Shown here: in pieces, positions 14,929 through 24,139 of the stretch
How the letters are laid out: each line of letters starts with the position of its first letter
How positions within the stretch are numbered: the first letter of the stretch is position 1
From: Microbulbifer sp. MI-G
Lineage (GTDB): Bacteria > Pseudomonadota > Gammaproteobacteria > Pseudomonadales > Cellvibrionaceae
Direction: 5' to 3'
NCBI RefSeq assembly: GCF_030440425.1
Contig: NZ_CP098024.1
Location: 1-43,523 of the forward strand
DNA length: 43,523 nucleotides
The notes under the pieces: generated by a model
Seen by the model: only the letters and a program-made list of their open reading frames with translations
Told to the model about the DNA's origin: nothing
Database searches by the model: none
Position numbers and translations under genes: made by a program

Positions 14929-14973
14929 ACGTTACCCCAGCTAGTGATGTGCCTTGTTCACCACCTGGCTCAT

Positions 14974-15064
14974 AACAAATAAGGATATGTAGCGCTTGCT
15001 GCAACATTTACACCTAAATAAACAAACCGGCCCCTGAGCCGGTTTTATTACGCCTGGAGAAAGT
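14974..15064 (+). repeat. Cargo 3' block, copy 1
   Basis: AACAAATAAGGATATGTAGC..., the terminator T2 and CGCCTGGAGAAAG, repeated at 17100-17190 and 18389-18480. It follows an ORF each time, like a fixed cassette end. Confidence 0.8.
15024..15046 (+). terminator. Cargo terminator T2
   Basis: AAACCGGC-ccctga-GCCGGTTTT; T-run interrupted (TTTTATTA), so weaker than its siblings. Confidence 0.75.
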
Positions 15065-15141
15065 GACTCAGGTTTGTACGGTGGTATCATTCTTGTATAA
15101 CTAATTGATTTTTATAATAATTTTTTGGGATTGGCGCAGAA

Positions 15142-15169
15142 TTGATTCAGAGAAGATAATCAGGATAAT
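15142..15169 (+). promoter_or_regulatory. Cargo promoter P2
   Basis: TTGATT, 16 bp, GATAAT, with the shared CAGGATAATAGTG extension. Drives the two membrane genes at 15219 and 15863. Confidence 0.75.
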
Positions 15170-15218
15170 AGTGACCACGGTAACCGTTATGTAAATGTTA
15201 AGAAATAAAGGACTTTGA

Positions 15219-15866
15219 ATGGATCTGAGGTTGTATTTAATAAAGTTTTATTCAATTCATGTGATAGTTGTGATTATCACACTAGCTTGCTTCCTGATGA
15301 ATGGACCTATGAGAGGCGGGCTTCCGTTGGACAATACTGTCGCTGAAAGAATTGCTTTTATAGCCGATAATGGCCTGATCTGGTCATTATCTTGGTTTAC
15401 CTGGATGCTTTCGGCAATTGGTTTATTTGTCTTTTGCGCAATCTTAGCGGATGAGCTAACCCAGAATTTTCTGCGAATGATCGGTATAGCTCTGGTCGGC
15501 ATGGGAATCGCCCCAGATTTAATTGCCGAAGTAATCTACGCGTTTGTAATTCCTGAGATCATAAGCAGACAGCTTGGTAGCAATGCTATCGAGATACTTG
15601 AGATAATCGCCATGCACCTGACTGGCTATCTTGGTAATGGTTTATATAACTTGGGTGGCCTATTGCTAACGATTCTTGCAATTAACCAAGGCGTGCTAAA
15701 GTCGTGGATAGCTGCATGGGGCGTTATTGCCTGGATACTAGGACTGATGCTATCTCTTTTCGTTGCTATGGGCTCTGTTAAAGCTGCGGAAATTTTTACA
15801 GCAATAGCTATGGTCCTCAGTACCGCTTGGATGCTGATATTTGCTCACAAGGTGCTTAAGCGTTGA
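15219..15866 (+). CDS. Integral membrane protein, 215 aa
   Basis: Six hydrophobic segments (first at about 10-27). Residues such as ILADELTQNFLRMIGIALVG and MHLTGYLGNGLYNLGGLLLT resemble DUF4386-like or related small membrane families, without a firm match. Overlaps the next gene by 4 bp, so the pair is translationally coupled and may form a complex. Confidence 0.65.
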   Translation: MDLRLYLIKFYSIHVIVVIITLACFLMNGPMRGGLPLDNTVAERIAFIADNGLIWSLSWFTWMLSAIGLFVFCAILADELTQNFLRMIGIALVGMGIAPDLIAEVIYAFVIPEIISRQLGSNAIEILEIIAMHLTGYLGNGLYNLGGLLLTILAINQGVLKSWIAAWGVIAWILGLMLSLFVAMGSVKAAEIFTAIAMVLSTAWMLIFAHKVLKR

Positions 15867-16381
15867 GTGAGTATGGGATTATTAAATTAGTGCACCTTGG
15901 GGCTCTCGTATTTTGGTTAGGGCCGCCGCTCGGGGCGTGGTTAGTATTGAAAACTGTCGAGGATGGCTCTTATAAGCCGAACTCATTAGCTGAAAAAGTT
16001 AGCCGTGTGTTTTATCTAACGGTTATTCTGGAGCACTTAGCATTCATTAGTCTTTTGGCTACAGGCTTCCTTATGGCTTTCAAATATGACTTACTAGGTG
16101 CAGCATGGCTAAGTCAAAAAATCTTCATAGTATTACTTGTCATAGTACCATTGGAGATTTTTGATGTATTACTGGGAAACTGGATTGCGAATACAGCTTC
16201 AAAGAAACTATATGCCGGTAGGCCTTTAAAAAGTTGGGAAAGGTATTGGTTAGAGGTGTATCACGGCATTTTCACTAAGATTGCTCTAATTATTATACCT
16301 CTATCGGTTTTAATAGTAATATATCTAGCCACTAGCAAAACTGGACTGGATTTACTTTCTTGGCAAGAGATTCAGAAATGA
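15863..16381 (+). CDS. Integral membrane protein, DUF2269-like
   Basis: 172 residues; TTG start with TTGA overlap of the upstream stop. Four hydrophobic segments and IIKLVHLGALVFWLGPPLGA at the N-terminus recall DUF2269/CopD-type small membrane proteins. The partner in the preceding gene suggests a two-component membrane unit. Role unknown. Confidence 0.65.
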   Translation: MSEYGIIKLVHLGALVFWLGPPLGAWLVLKTVEDGSYKPNSLAEKVSRVFYLTVILEHLAFISLLATGFLMAFKYDLLGAAWLSQKIFIVLLVIVPLEIFDVLLGNWIANTASKKLYAGRPLKSWERYWLEVYHGIFTKIALIIIPLSVLIVIYLATSKTGLDLLSWQEIQK

Positions 16382-16470
16382 TGCATGGCGGTGCATTTTA
16401 AACGGACATTATACACTGATTAGATAATATAAATCAGCTATCTTGCGATTGTTGTTTCTACCAACCACCC

Positions 16471-16495
16471 AAACCGGCCCCTGAGCCGGTTTTTT
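16471..16495 (+). terminator. Cargo terminator T3
   Basis: AAACCGGC-ccctga-GCCGGTTTTTT. Confidence 0.85.
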
Positions 16496-16586
16496 ACTCT
16501 GGATAGAGTGATCGCATTTTGTACGATTGTGCCAAATCCATGTAGGTAGCTGTTTTTAATGCGCATTGTGGGTAAACGGCGCAAAA

Positions 16587-16614
16587 TTGATTCCTGGGCA
16601 GTAATCAGGATAAT
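16587..16614 (+). promoter_or_regulatory. Cargo promoter P3
   Basis: TTGATT, 16 bp, GATAAT, again with AGTAATCAGGATAATAGTGG. The block from T3 to this promoter is nearly the same as the block from T1 to P1. Confidence 0.75.
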
Positions 16615-16661
16615 AGTGGCCATGGTGATCAGTATTTAAGTGTTACGCATAAAGGAGAATT

Positions 16662-17093
16662 ATGAAAATTTATATACTTCTTGTCTTTCTACTTGTCATG
16701 GGTTGTAACCCTAAAGCGAGTGTAGACTCAGTTCCAGATGCGAAAATACTAGCTGAAAAGTTTTTTGAAGAATTTAAAGGTGGTAACTACGAAGCCATTT
16801 ACCCCTTATACAATGAGAAATTTTGGGAAGTAATGCCCAAAAAAACATGGAGCAAAATATTGCCTAATGTAAATAATGAGTTAGGAGAGCTAAAGGGTTG
16901 TGAGCTCGCAACTTGGAATCAAAAAACTCAAGCTTCAACGAGCGGCACAGGAAATTTTGTAGCCCTTCAGTACACTTGCAAGCATGAAAAATATGATTCA
17001 ACAATTAGCTTTACGGTTTTAAAGCCTCTGTCAGGTGGTCAGTCCACAATAATCGGTCAGAATTTCAATTCTATAGGGTTTTTAATTGAGTAA
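16662..17093 (+). CDS. Putative lipoprotein, 143 aa
   Basis: Signal with lipobox-like LLVMGC. Mature part contains ILAEKFFEEFKGGNYEAIYP and a later cysteine pair (GCELATW, YTCKHE), in the manner of small DUF4019-like or NTF2-like lipoproteins; not a firm call. Strong ribosome binding site AAAGGAG. Confidence 0.65.
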   Translation: MKIYILLVFLLVMGCNPKASVDSVPDAKILAEKFFEEFKGGNYEAIYPLYNEKFWEVMPKKTWSKILPNVNNELGELKGCELATWNQKTQASTSGTGNFVALQYTCKHEKYDSTISFTVLKPLSGGQSTIIGQNFNSIGFLIE

Positions 17094-17099
17094 AAGCAT

Positions 17100-17222
17100 A
17101 ACAAATAAGGATCGGTTGCGATTGCTGTAACGTATACACCTAAATAAACAAACCGGCCCCTGAGCCGGTTTTTTTACGCCTGGAGAAAAGCTACTTCCCC
17201 AGGTCTCACAACCTGGAACTGC
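17100..17222 (+). repeat. Cargo 3' block, copy 2 (with terminator T4)
   Basis: AACAAATAAGGATCGG..., terminator AAACCGGC-ccctga-GCCGGTTTTTTT at 17150-17175, then TACGCCTGGAGAAAAGC and AGGTCTCACAACCTGGA. Directly repeated at 18389-18513. Confidence 0.85.
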
Positions 17223-17236
17223 TGAGGGAAAGGCGT

Positions 17237-17767
17237 ATGGAGGGGCTAAAAGTTCAGGCTGGAGATACCCAGGGAGACAAAGTGAACCTGCAACCCACCC
17301 GCATCCCCAAGCTTCTGAGGCTGGCCAAAGGCCGCGATTGCGTCCGCTGTGGCAATAACGAGGGCAGTACCGTGGCCGCCCACTACCAGGGCCAGCGCAG
17401 CCACAGCTACGGTAAGGGCCGGGGAATCAAGCCCCACGATGCCATGGCTGCGCATCTCTGTTATCGCTGCCACGCTGAGGCGGATAGCAGTGGTCTGGGT
17501 AACTGTCCCGAGGACCACAGTAGACGCTTTCTGCTGCTGATCATCACTACTCAAATGAATTTGCTTATAGAGGGGCGCATCATCGCACGAGACTATGCCC
17601 AGGCCTTCCTGCTGAAGCTGTGCCGCAATACGGCGGAACTCATGGAGTGTGGAGAGCCTGAGCTTCACGACATCGCCTGTCGTCTGGCCGGGTGCTGGGA
17701 CTCCGGCGAAATCGCTATCGCCTCCCAGGGGGCCATGGTGAGCAGCTTTGTGGGGGTGGGCTCATAG
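17237..17767 (+). CDS. DUF1364-type nuclease-like protein, 176 aa
   Basis: RLAKGRDCVRCGNNEG, VAAHYQGQRSHSYGKGRGIK and HLCYRCHAEADS match DUF1364, a phage HNH-type (NinX/recombination-associated) family with a cysteine/histidine metal site. In other phages it sits near recombination or late regulatory genes. Here it lies with the VOC gene between two copies of the cargo 3' block. Confidence 0.75.
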   Translation: MEGLKVQAGDTQGDKVNLQPTRIPKLLRLAKGRDCVRCGNNEGSTVAAHYQGQRSHSYGKGRGIKPHDAMAAHLCYRCHAEADSSGLGNCPEDHSRRFLLLIITTQMNLLIEGRIIARDYAQAFLLKLCRNTAELMECGEPELHDIACRLAGCWDSGEIAIASQGAMVSSFVGVGS

Positions 17768-17886
17768 CTTACAAAGTCAGCGGGCAGGGTCAGCTACTGT
17801 ACCCGTCAGTGCAGCGTACACATATTCATGAGCTAATCTGGCGCAGGACATACCAATTTTTTAACTTTACGAAGAGGAATCATTTT

Positions 17887-18381
17887 ATGAGTACATATCC
17901 TAGAACGTTTTCTCATATCGGTATATCGGTGCCTGACATTGAAGCAGCAGTTAAATTTTATAGTGATGTAATGGGTTGGTACCATATTATGGAACCAACA
18001 GTGATTACAGAAGAGTCTGACACGCCAATTGGGCAAATGTGCATCGATGTTTTTGGCCTTGGTTGGGGGTCGTTTAAAATTGCCCACATGTCTACGGGAG
18101 ACAAAATCGGTGTTGAAATGTTTGAGTTCAAGAACAATGAATCACCAAAAGAGTTTGAGTACTGGAAAACAAGCACCTTTCACTTTTGTGTGCAAGATCC
18201 TGATATAGAGCGATTGGTTGCAAAAATTGTGGAGCACGGTGGTAAGCAACGGATGCCTATTCGCGAATACTATCCTGGAGAGAAGCCCTATAGAATGTGC
18301 TACGTTGAAGATCCCTTTGGTCTGATCTTCGAAGTGTATTCACACAGCTATGAATTGACTTATTCTCAGGGCGCGTATTAG
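17887..18381 (+). CDS. VOC-family (glyoxalase/bleomycin-resistance-like) protein
   Basis: 164 residues. TFSHIGISVPDIEAAVKFYS start, GWGSFKIAHM, STFHFCVQDPDIERLVAKIV, and the end CYVEDPFGLIFEVYSHSYE; this is the vicinal-oxygen-chelate fold, with His in the first strand and Glu in FEVYS as candidate metal ligands. Substrate unknown. ATG 17887 preceded by GAGGAA. Low GC content relative to the morphogenesis genes points to acquired cargo. Confidence 0.85.
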   Translation: MSTYPRTFSHIGISVPDIEAAVKFYSDVMGWYHIMEPTVITEESDTPIGQMCIDVFGLGWGSFKIAHMSTGDKIGVEMFEFKNNESPKEFEYWKTSTFHFCVQDPDIERLVAKIVEHGGKQRMPIREYYPGEKPYRMCYVEDPFGLIFEVYSHSYELTYSQGAY

Positions 18382-18388
18382 AGCGTTT

Positions 18389-18513
18389 AACAAATAAGGA
18401 TATGTTGCGATTGCTGAAATATTTGGCACCCAAATAGACAAACCGGCCACTGAGCCGGTTTTTTTAGGCCTGGAGAAAGCTACTTCCCCAGGTCTCACAA
18501 TCTGGAGCTACTG
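18389..18513 (+). repeat. Cargo 3' block, copy 3 (with terminator T5)
   Basis: AACAAATAAGGATATGTTGC..., terminator AAACCGGC-cactga-GCCGGTTTTTTT at 18440-18465, GGCCTGGAGAAAGCTACTTC. Repeat of 17100-17222. Confidence 0.85.
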
Positions 18514-18891
18514 ATGCTAGGTGCAATTTCTGCGATCTCCGGTCTGATTGGTAAGGCGATCGACAAGGCGTTTCCTGACAAATCTGAGGCCAACAGGCTC
18601 AAGGCCGAGATTGACCGCCAGTTGATAGCGATGGATTTCAAGGAGCTGGAATCGGCAACCAGTGTGATTACCGCAGAAGCGGGCGGAGAGAGCTGGCTTC
18701 AGCGTTGCTGGCGTCCTATTGCCATGCTGACCTTTGTCAGCCTTGTGGTGGCGCATTGGCTGGGATGGACCGCACCAAACCTCAGCGAGGAACAAACACT
18801 GGCACTGTTGGAGATTGTAAAGATCGGCCTGGGTGGTTACGTAGTGGGCCGCAGTGCTGAAAAAGCGATCAAGACATGGAAACAGTCATGA
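18514..18891 (+). CDS. Holin, 3TM family, 125 aa
   Basis: Typical Holin_3TMs text: LKAEIDRQLIAMDFKELESA, then ITAEAGGESWLQRCWRPIAM and a hydrophobic run (MLTFVSLVVAHWLGW), and LLEIVKIGLGGYVVGRSAEK. Forms membrane pores at lysis, letting the endolysin out. Confidence 0.85.
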   Translation: MLGAISAISGLIGKAIDKAFPDKSEANRLKAEIDRQLIAMDFKELESATSVITAEAGGESWLQRCWRPIAMLTFVSLVVAHWLGWTAPNLSEEQTLALLEIVKIGLGGYVVGRSAEKAIKTWKQS

Positions 18892-19097
18892 CTGTTCACG
18901 ATCTGATGCGAGAGTTGGCTGAGAAGGCCAGTCATGCCACCACAGTAACAGTGGGCGCTATCGGCGGTATCTATAGCTTGTTTGTTCAAAACCCCATTGG
19001 TTTTATCTGTGCCTTGGTGGCCGTCGCCTCCTTTGCGATGAACTGGTATTACAACCACAAGCGCCTGCAGTTGATGAAGGCGCAGCAGGGGCAGTAG
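18888..19097 (+). CDS. Second holin-like membrane protein
   Basis: About 69 residues; start ATG 18888 overlaps the holin stop (ATGA). Two hydrophobic segments (VGAIGGIYSLFV, FICALVAVASFAMNW), a charged tail (HKRLQLMKAQQGQ). Class II-like holin or antiholin. Confidence 0.7.
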   Translation: MTVHDLMRELAEKASHATTVTVGAIGGIYSLFVQNPIGFICALVAVASFAMNWYYNHKRLQLMKAQQGQ

Positions 19098-19102
19098 CAG
19101 CC

Positions 19103-19843
19103 ATGGCCGAGCTGAAGCTGACCTTCGATGCCTCGGCCTTTGATCAGGCCTCTAAAGCGTTACAGCGTCAATTGCCCTATGCCGGTGCGCAGGCACTGAA
19201 CACTGTGGCATTTCGGATTCGCGGGGAAGCGCGTGCGGTGATGGGGCGGGTATTTGTCAACCCGACCCGATTGACCCTGAATTCTGTACTGGTAGATAAA
19301 GCCACAAAGCGCACTGGCATTGCCAGGGTGTATATCCGCGATCAGGCCACCAAGGGCACCGCACCCAGTAAGTACCTGGCCCCTGCGGTATTCGGCAGTA
19401 GTCGCAATGAGAAACGCTTCGAGCGTGCCCTGCGCTATGCCGGCCTGCTCCCTGCGGGCATGTATGTTGTGCCGGGGGAGGGCGCCAGGCTCAATCGACA
19501 CGGCAATATCACTGCGGGCACCTACAGCAAGATCCTGTCCCAGGTACGAGCCAGTTCGGATTCTATGCAGAACGCCACCGGTAGCCGTCGCAGTAAAGCC
19601 AAGCGAGGCATCACCAAAGGTTACTTTGTCGGCAAGATCGAGGGTACCTGGGGCGTATGGCAGCGGGTGGGCTACAAGCGTCGCCGCTCTGTGCGGCCCA
19701 TTCTGATCTTTGTAAATAAGAAACCCAACTACCGCAAGCGCTTCCCGTTTTTCAAAGTTGCCGAGGGCATAGCACAGCGGCACCTGTTGCCCGAGCTGGG
19801 CAAAGCGATGGATCGGGCACTGGCCAGTGCCCGGCGACGTTGA
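19103..19843 (+). CDS. gpZ-like minor tail protein, 246 aa
   Basis: ALNTVAFRIRGEARAVMGRV and the end GTWGVWQRVGYKRRRSVRPI, FFKVAEGIAQRHLLPELGKA resemble prophage minor tail protein Z (gpZ), a neck/tail-terminator associated protein in lambda. In lambda Z lies with the tail genes; here it precedes the terminase genes, an unusual position. Confidence 0.6.
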   Translation: MAELKLTFDASAFDQASKALQRQLPYAGAQALNTVAFRIRGEARAVMGRVFVNPTRLTLNSVLVDKATKRTGIARVYIRDQATKGTAPSKYLAPAVFGSSRNEKRFERALRYAGLLPAGMYVVPGEGARLNRHGNITAGTYSKILSQVRASSDSMQNATGSRRSKAKRGITKGYFVGKIEGTWGVWQRVGYKRRRSVRPILIFVNKKPNYRKRFPFFKVAEGIAQRHLLPELGKAMDRALASARRR

Positions 19844-19929
19844 GCGGGTCCTCCCGAGAAACCCTGCGCACGGGGAATTCGGACCGTGTTTTTTTAACAG
19901 CAACCTGAAAATTCCTAGGGGGTTATACC

Positions 19930-20451
19930 TTGTCTGGCACTGTATCTCTGAACGACCAGGCAACCCAGTCGGGGTTTGCGCGACTGGTGGGCACTTCCCA
20001 GCCGGCCATTGCCAAGCATGTGCAGGCCGGTGTACTGCCACAGGGCGAGACTTATGGGGCCTGGCTGCAAGCGTATTGTGAGCGGCTGCGCACAGAAGCT
20101 GCCGGGCGTCAGGTCAGCGATGCTCGCAACCGCCGGGATATGGCCCAGGCTCTGGAATCCGAAGCCAATGCGCAATTAAAGCTGCGCGAGCTGTACCGGC
20201 AGGATCAGTTGATTGTCGATATGGAATCCGTACACAAGGCGATGGCCGAGTGGGCCACCGTTGGCAAGAATGAATTTTTAGGGGCGGTGGAAAGTATCCT
20301 GATCGCCATCGAGAGCCAGCATGCCATTACCGTCGAGCGTGAATCTCTGCAGCCCGATATTGACGCTGCCCTCCGAGCTATTGGCGGTTACGAGATCGAA
20401 CCTGCAGCGCCTGGTGCGGGAGATACGCACAACCTGGATACCGCTGCCTGA
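19930..20451 (+). CDS. terS: Terminase small subunit (Nu1-like)
   Basis: TTG start preceded by AGGGGG. N-terminal HTH (ARLVGTSQPAIAKHVQAG) binds the packaging site; a long helix with RQVSDARNRRDMAQALESEA follows. 173 residues, typical for the family. Overlaps the large subunit gene. Confidence 0.8.
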   Translation: MSGTVSLNDQATQSGFARLVGTSQPAIAKHVQAGVLPQGETYGAWLQAYCERLRTEAAGRQVSDARNRRDMAQALESEANAQLKLRELYRQDQLIVDMESVHKAMAEWATVGKNEFLGAVESILIAIESQHAITVERESLQPDIDAALRAIGGYEIEPAAPGAGDTHNLDTAA

Positions 20452-22425
20452 AACCCCGCTGATTGGGTGGTTGCCGAAAAATATCAAATTGCCGTCGGAG
20501 GACAGTGACAACGCCGGTTATTACCGGGTGGAGTATGTGCCTTATTTCTGGGGCGTGATGCATGCCCTGGATAGCCCGGTGTCGTGGATGGTGGTGATGC
20601 AAAAGGCGGCACAGATCGGTTGGACCGTGTTGCTGGCTGCGGATATTTGTAAATGTGCCGCGGTGGATCCGGCCAGGATCCTGATGCTGTTCCCCAAGGA
20701 TGAGAAGGGGCGGTTGTTTATGGATGAGAAGCTGGTGCCGATTATCGAAGGTTCGCCGGCAGTGAGTCGGGTGATTGATATCTCCACCAGCCGCAAAGGC
20801 GGCAGTCGCTCAACCCGCAAGAAGTTCCCTGGCGGCGAGGTGCGCACGGTGGGCTCCAATTCCATCTCCAATGTGAAGTCCACCACTGCCCGCCGAGGCT
20901 ATGTGGAGGAGCCGGACGATACCAATAAGGATGTCGGCGATCAGGGCGATGCCATTCGTCACTTGCGCGAACGCTTAAAGCGGATGCGCAACAAGAAACT
21001 GATTATTGGCGGGACGCCTGCGGTTGCGGACTTATCCCAGGTAGAGCATTACGTCCGGCTCGGCACGATGCGGGTACTGCCGGTGACCTGTCACGACTGC
21101 GGTGAGTGCCATGTGCTGGATTGGGAAAATGTCAGTTGGTTGGAGAAAGAGGGGGTACCGCGCACCCGGTATTCGGCCTGCATCAGCCGGAAACCGCTGT
21201 GTATACCTGCCCGCAATGCGGCAGTGCCTGGGACGACTACCGCCGCCAGGCCAATATCCTGCAGACCTGTAACACTGCGCGCGAGAGGGGCGATGCCTTT
21301 GCCGGCTGGGTTAAGACCCAATGCGGCGAGGGGTTTGAGCAGGATGAGATTGAACCCATAGAAACCTTTATGGAGCTCTCGGAGCTGTATGTGTGTATCC
21401 CCGGTACAGCGCTTGCGGACGTTGTACGGGACTACTTGGAAGCGGAGCACGAAGCCAAAAGCGGGGATGAGTCCGCGCGTATTGTGTTCCAGAACAACAA
21501 GCTGGGCCGGCCCTACCAGTATGCCGCCAATCAATTGCTGGATCACGAACGGCTGCAAGAGGCCGCCGAGGATTACCCGGAACTCTCCTGTCCCGCTGCA
21601 GGCCTGCTGGTTACCGTGGGCATTGATGTGCAACACGATCGCCTGGCTATCACCATTCGCGCCTTCGGGCGCAATGAAGAAAGCTGGCAGTTGTACTGGG
21701 GCGAGATCGATGGCGATACCGCCGACAAGCGGGATGACTGTTGGAGTGCTTTGGATCAACTGGTATTCCAGGGCTTTCAGCATGAACGCTTTGGTGAGAT
21801 TCGTGCAGCGGCAGTGAGTATCGACTCCTCTGATGGTGGCACCAGCAATGCGGTTTACCACTGGGTGAGAACGCGGGATAAAAAATATCGCGGCGTTCTG
21901 GTAATGGCCATCAAGGGTGACAGCAATGACTTCGGCAGCAAAGAAATCTTTAGCCAGCCCCGGCAGGTGGATTATAACAACCCCAAGCGGCGCACCAAGG
22001 CCGACCGCCAAGGTGTACGGGTTTATATCGTAGGTACCCACAAAGCCAAAGACCTGATCGCCAAACGGCTATTGGGCACTAGTGCCTATATGCACAGTTG
22101 CAAGCATGTCCGGCAGGACTACTGGGCGCAGGTGACCGCCGAAGTCAAAGCGCCCAGTAAAAAGCATCGCGGCAAACTGGTGTGGCAACAGCGGCCAGGC
22201 AGGCCCAATGAAGCTACGGATACCGAGGTCTATGCCCTGCACGCTGCACATGCCATGGGCATGCATAAATACAACGAGAAAAAATGGTCCGCCATTGAAT
22301 CGCGTCTGGGCCAGCGCACCCTATTCAGCGCATTGGAACCGGATCCCTCTCTCCAACAACCCAAGCCCGTCGTGAAAAAACCGCGGCGGCCAGCGCAGCC
22401 TGTTGGCTCCTTACTGGATAGTTAA
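20414..22425 (+). CDS. terL: Terminase large subunit (lambda gpA-like), frameshifted
   Basis: ATPase part at the N-terminus: MQKAAQIGWT (deviant Walker A with Lys at the lambda gpA position), DPARILMLFPKDEKG, RRGYVEEPDDTNKD as Walker B-like. Then a zinc-like TCPQCGSAWDDYRRQ and a nuclease-like C-terminal half (VTVGIDVQHDRLAITI, EATDTEVYALHAAHAMGMHK). The frame changes at G5 (21151-21155): one extra G joins both halves. GTG 20414 start inferred. Either a consensus error or a loss-of-function mutation. Confidence 0.85.
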
Positions 22426-22644
22426 ATGTCTCAATCTGCTCAAGCGATGGTCGACCTGTATCTCCAGGCCGAAATAGAGGTGCTCGCCGGTAAAACCACC
22501 GTGATTAACGGACGACAGCTTACTACAGAAAACCTGCAGGAAATCCGTGCGGGCCGTCAGGAGTGGGAACGCAGAGCGTCCGAACAAAAATCACAGGCGG
22601 CCAGCAAACGCCGCGGCCCCACTTACGCGAACTTTTGCCAATGA
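22426..22644 (+). CDS. gpW-like head-tail joining protein, 72 aa
   Basis: Begins MSQSAQAMVDLYLQAEIEVL with GKTTVINGRQLTTENLQEIR, the lambda W-type layout. Completes the head before tail attachment. ATGA overlap with the portal gene start. Confidence 0.75.
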   Translation: MSQSAQAMVDLYLQAEIEVLAGKTTVINGRQLTTENLQEIRAGRQEWERRASEQKSQAASKRRGPTYANFCQ

Positions 22645-24130
22645 ATACCCTGGATGCCTTAATCGGGTTTTTCTCGCCCGAGGCCGGCCTGCGCCGGGTG
22701 CAGGCGCGACGGGCGTTGCGTATCGCCGCCGCCTATGAGGCCGCCAAGCCCAGTCGCCTGAGAAAGAACCCTGCGGACAACCGCAGCGGGGATCTGGTGG
22801 CTGATGGGGATGTGGAAACCCTGCGCGGCCAGGCCCGGCACCTGGAGCAAAACCATGATTTTGCCTTCGGTATTCTCACCACCCTGGTCAACAACGTGGT
22901 AGGCCCACGGGGTATCGACGTGGAGTTCCAGCCCAAAACCTGGGATGGCGAAATTCACGATGAGCTCGCCGCCCGGATGAACGCGCTGTACCGGGAATGG
23001 GCACACCGCCCCGAGTGTACCCGCCAGTTTAGCTGGGCCAAAACCCAGCGGCTGTTGTGCAACACCTGGCTTCGCGACGGCGAAGTGCTGATGCGCCATT
23101 TGCAGGGCAGTGTGCCGGGCCTGAAACACCGGACAGCAACCCCTTACAGCATCGAATGCCTGGAGCCGGATTTTTTACCAGTGGACTATAACGATCCCGG
23201 CAGGCGTATTGTGCAGGGGGTGGAGAAATCGGCCTGGGGAGAGGCCAACGCCTACTGGCTCTGTGATGAACACCCGGGTGCTTCCCTAAACTGGCGCATG
23301 AAACGCAGACGTCACAATGCAGCGAATATCGAGCATCTGAAATTTGTGCGCCGCCTGCACCAGACCCGCGGGGTCTCCATCTTTGCCGCGGTGATGAACC
23401 GCCTCAACGATATCAAGGACTACGAAGAGAACGAGCGCGTCGCGGCCAAGATCGCCTCCGCCATGGTGGGCTTTATCCAGAAGGGCAGTCCAGAACTCTA
23501 CGAACAGCATGAAGACTGGGATGAAAATGGCAATCGCACCCTCGATATCCGCGCCGGAGCCATCTATGACGACCTGCGCCCGGGAGAATCGGTTGGCACC
23601 ATCCAGAGCAATCGTCCCAGCGGCTTGCTAACGCCATTTTTGGAAACCATGCAGCGCATGGCCGCCGCCGGCACCCTGGCCAGCTTCAGCAGTATCAGCA
23701 AAAACTACAACGGCACCTACAGTGCCCAGCGCCAGGAGCTGGTGGAACAGTGGTCCGCCTACGAGACCCTGAGCCTGGAGTTCTGCGAGGAAATTGTCGA
23801 GCCCGCTGTGCGCCGCTGGGTGCAGATGGGGCTGCTTGCCGACGCGCTGGCGGTGCCTGCGGAGGTGGATCCCGAGAGCCTGCTGCATCTCGACTTTATC
23901 ACCCCCGTGATGCCCTGGATCGATCCGGTCCGCGAAGCCAGTGCGGATGAAACCCTGCTGGAAAACGTGCTCGCCAGCCCCCAGCAGACCATCCGCCGCC
24001 GCGGCAAGAAACCGGAGGATGTGCTCAAGCAGACCGCAGCCTGGCAAAAAAATTGCAAGACCAGGGGATTGCCGCCCCGCTCAAACGCCCTGCCGTTCCC
24101 ACACAACAGACCGAACCTGAATCTGAATAG
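22641..24130 (+). CDS. Portal protein (lambda gpB-like), frame broken near its end
   Basis: MNTLDALIGFFSPEAGLRRV then LRGQARHLEQNHDFAFGILT, TTLVNNVVGPRGIDVEFQPK, SFSSISKNYNGTYSAQRQEL are typical lambda-type portal text. The frame needs one extra A in the A7 at 24046-24052 to end at TAG 24128-24130 (...QKKLQDQGIAAPLKRPAV). As read literally, the frame runs to 24206 with an unrelated tail. Overlaps gpW by ATGA. Confidence 0.85.
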
Positions 24131-24139
24131 GAGGCAGTT

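Noticed and set aside
14974..15010. Integron attC sites after cargo genes (TAACAAA-like words)
   Set aside because: Only the left half resembles an attC; no GTTRRRY partner or long imperfect palindrome was found, so the cassette blocks are better explained as promoter/terminator repeats.
21091..22041. 316-codon minus-strand frame opposite the terminase gene
   Set aside because: Shadow of the large terminase coding sequence on the other strand.
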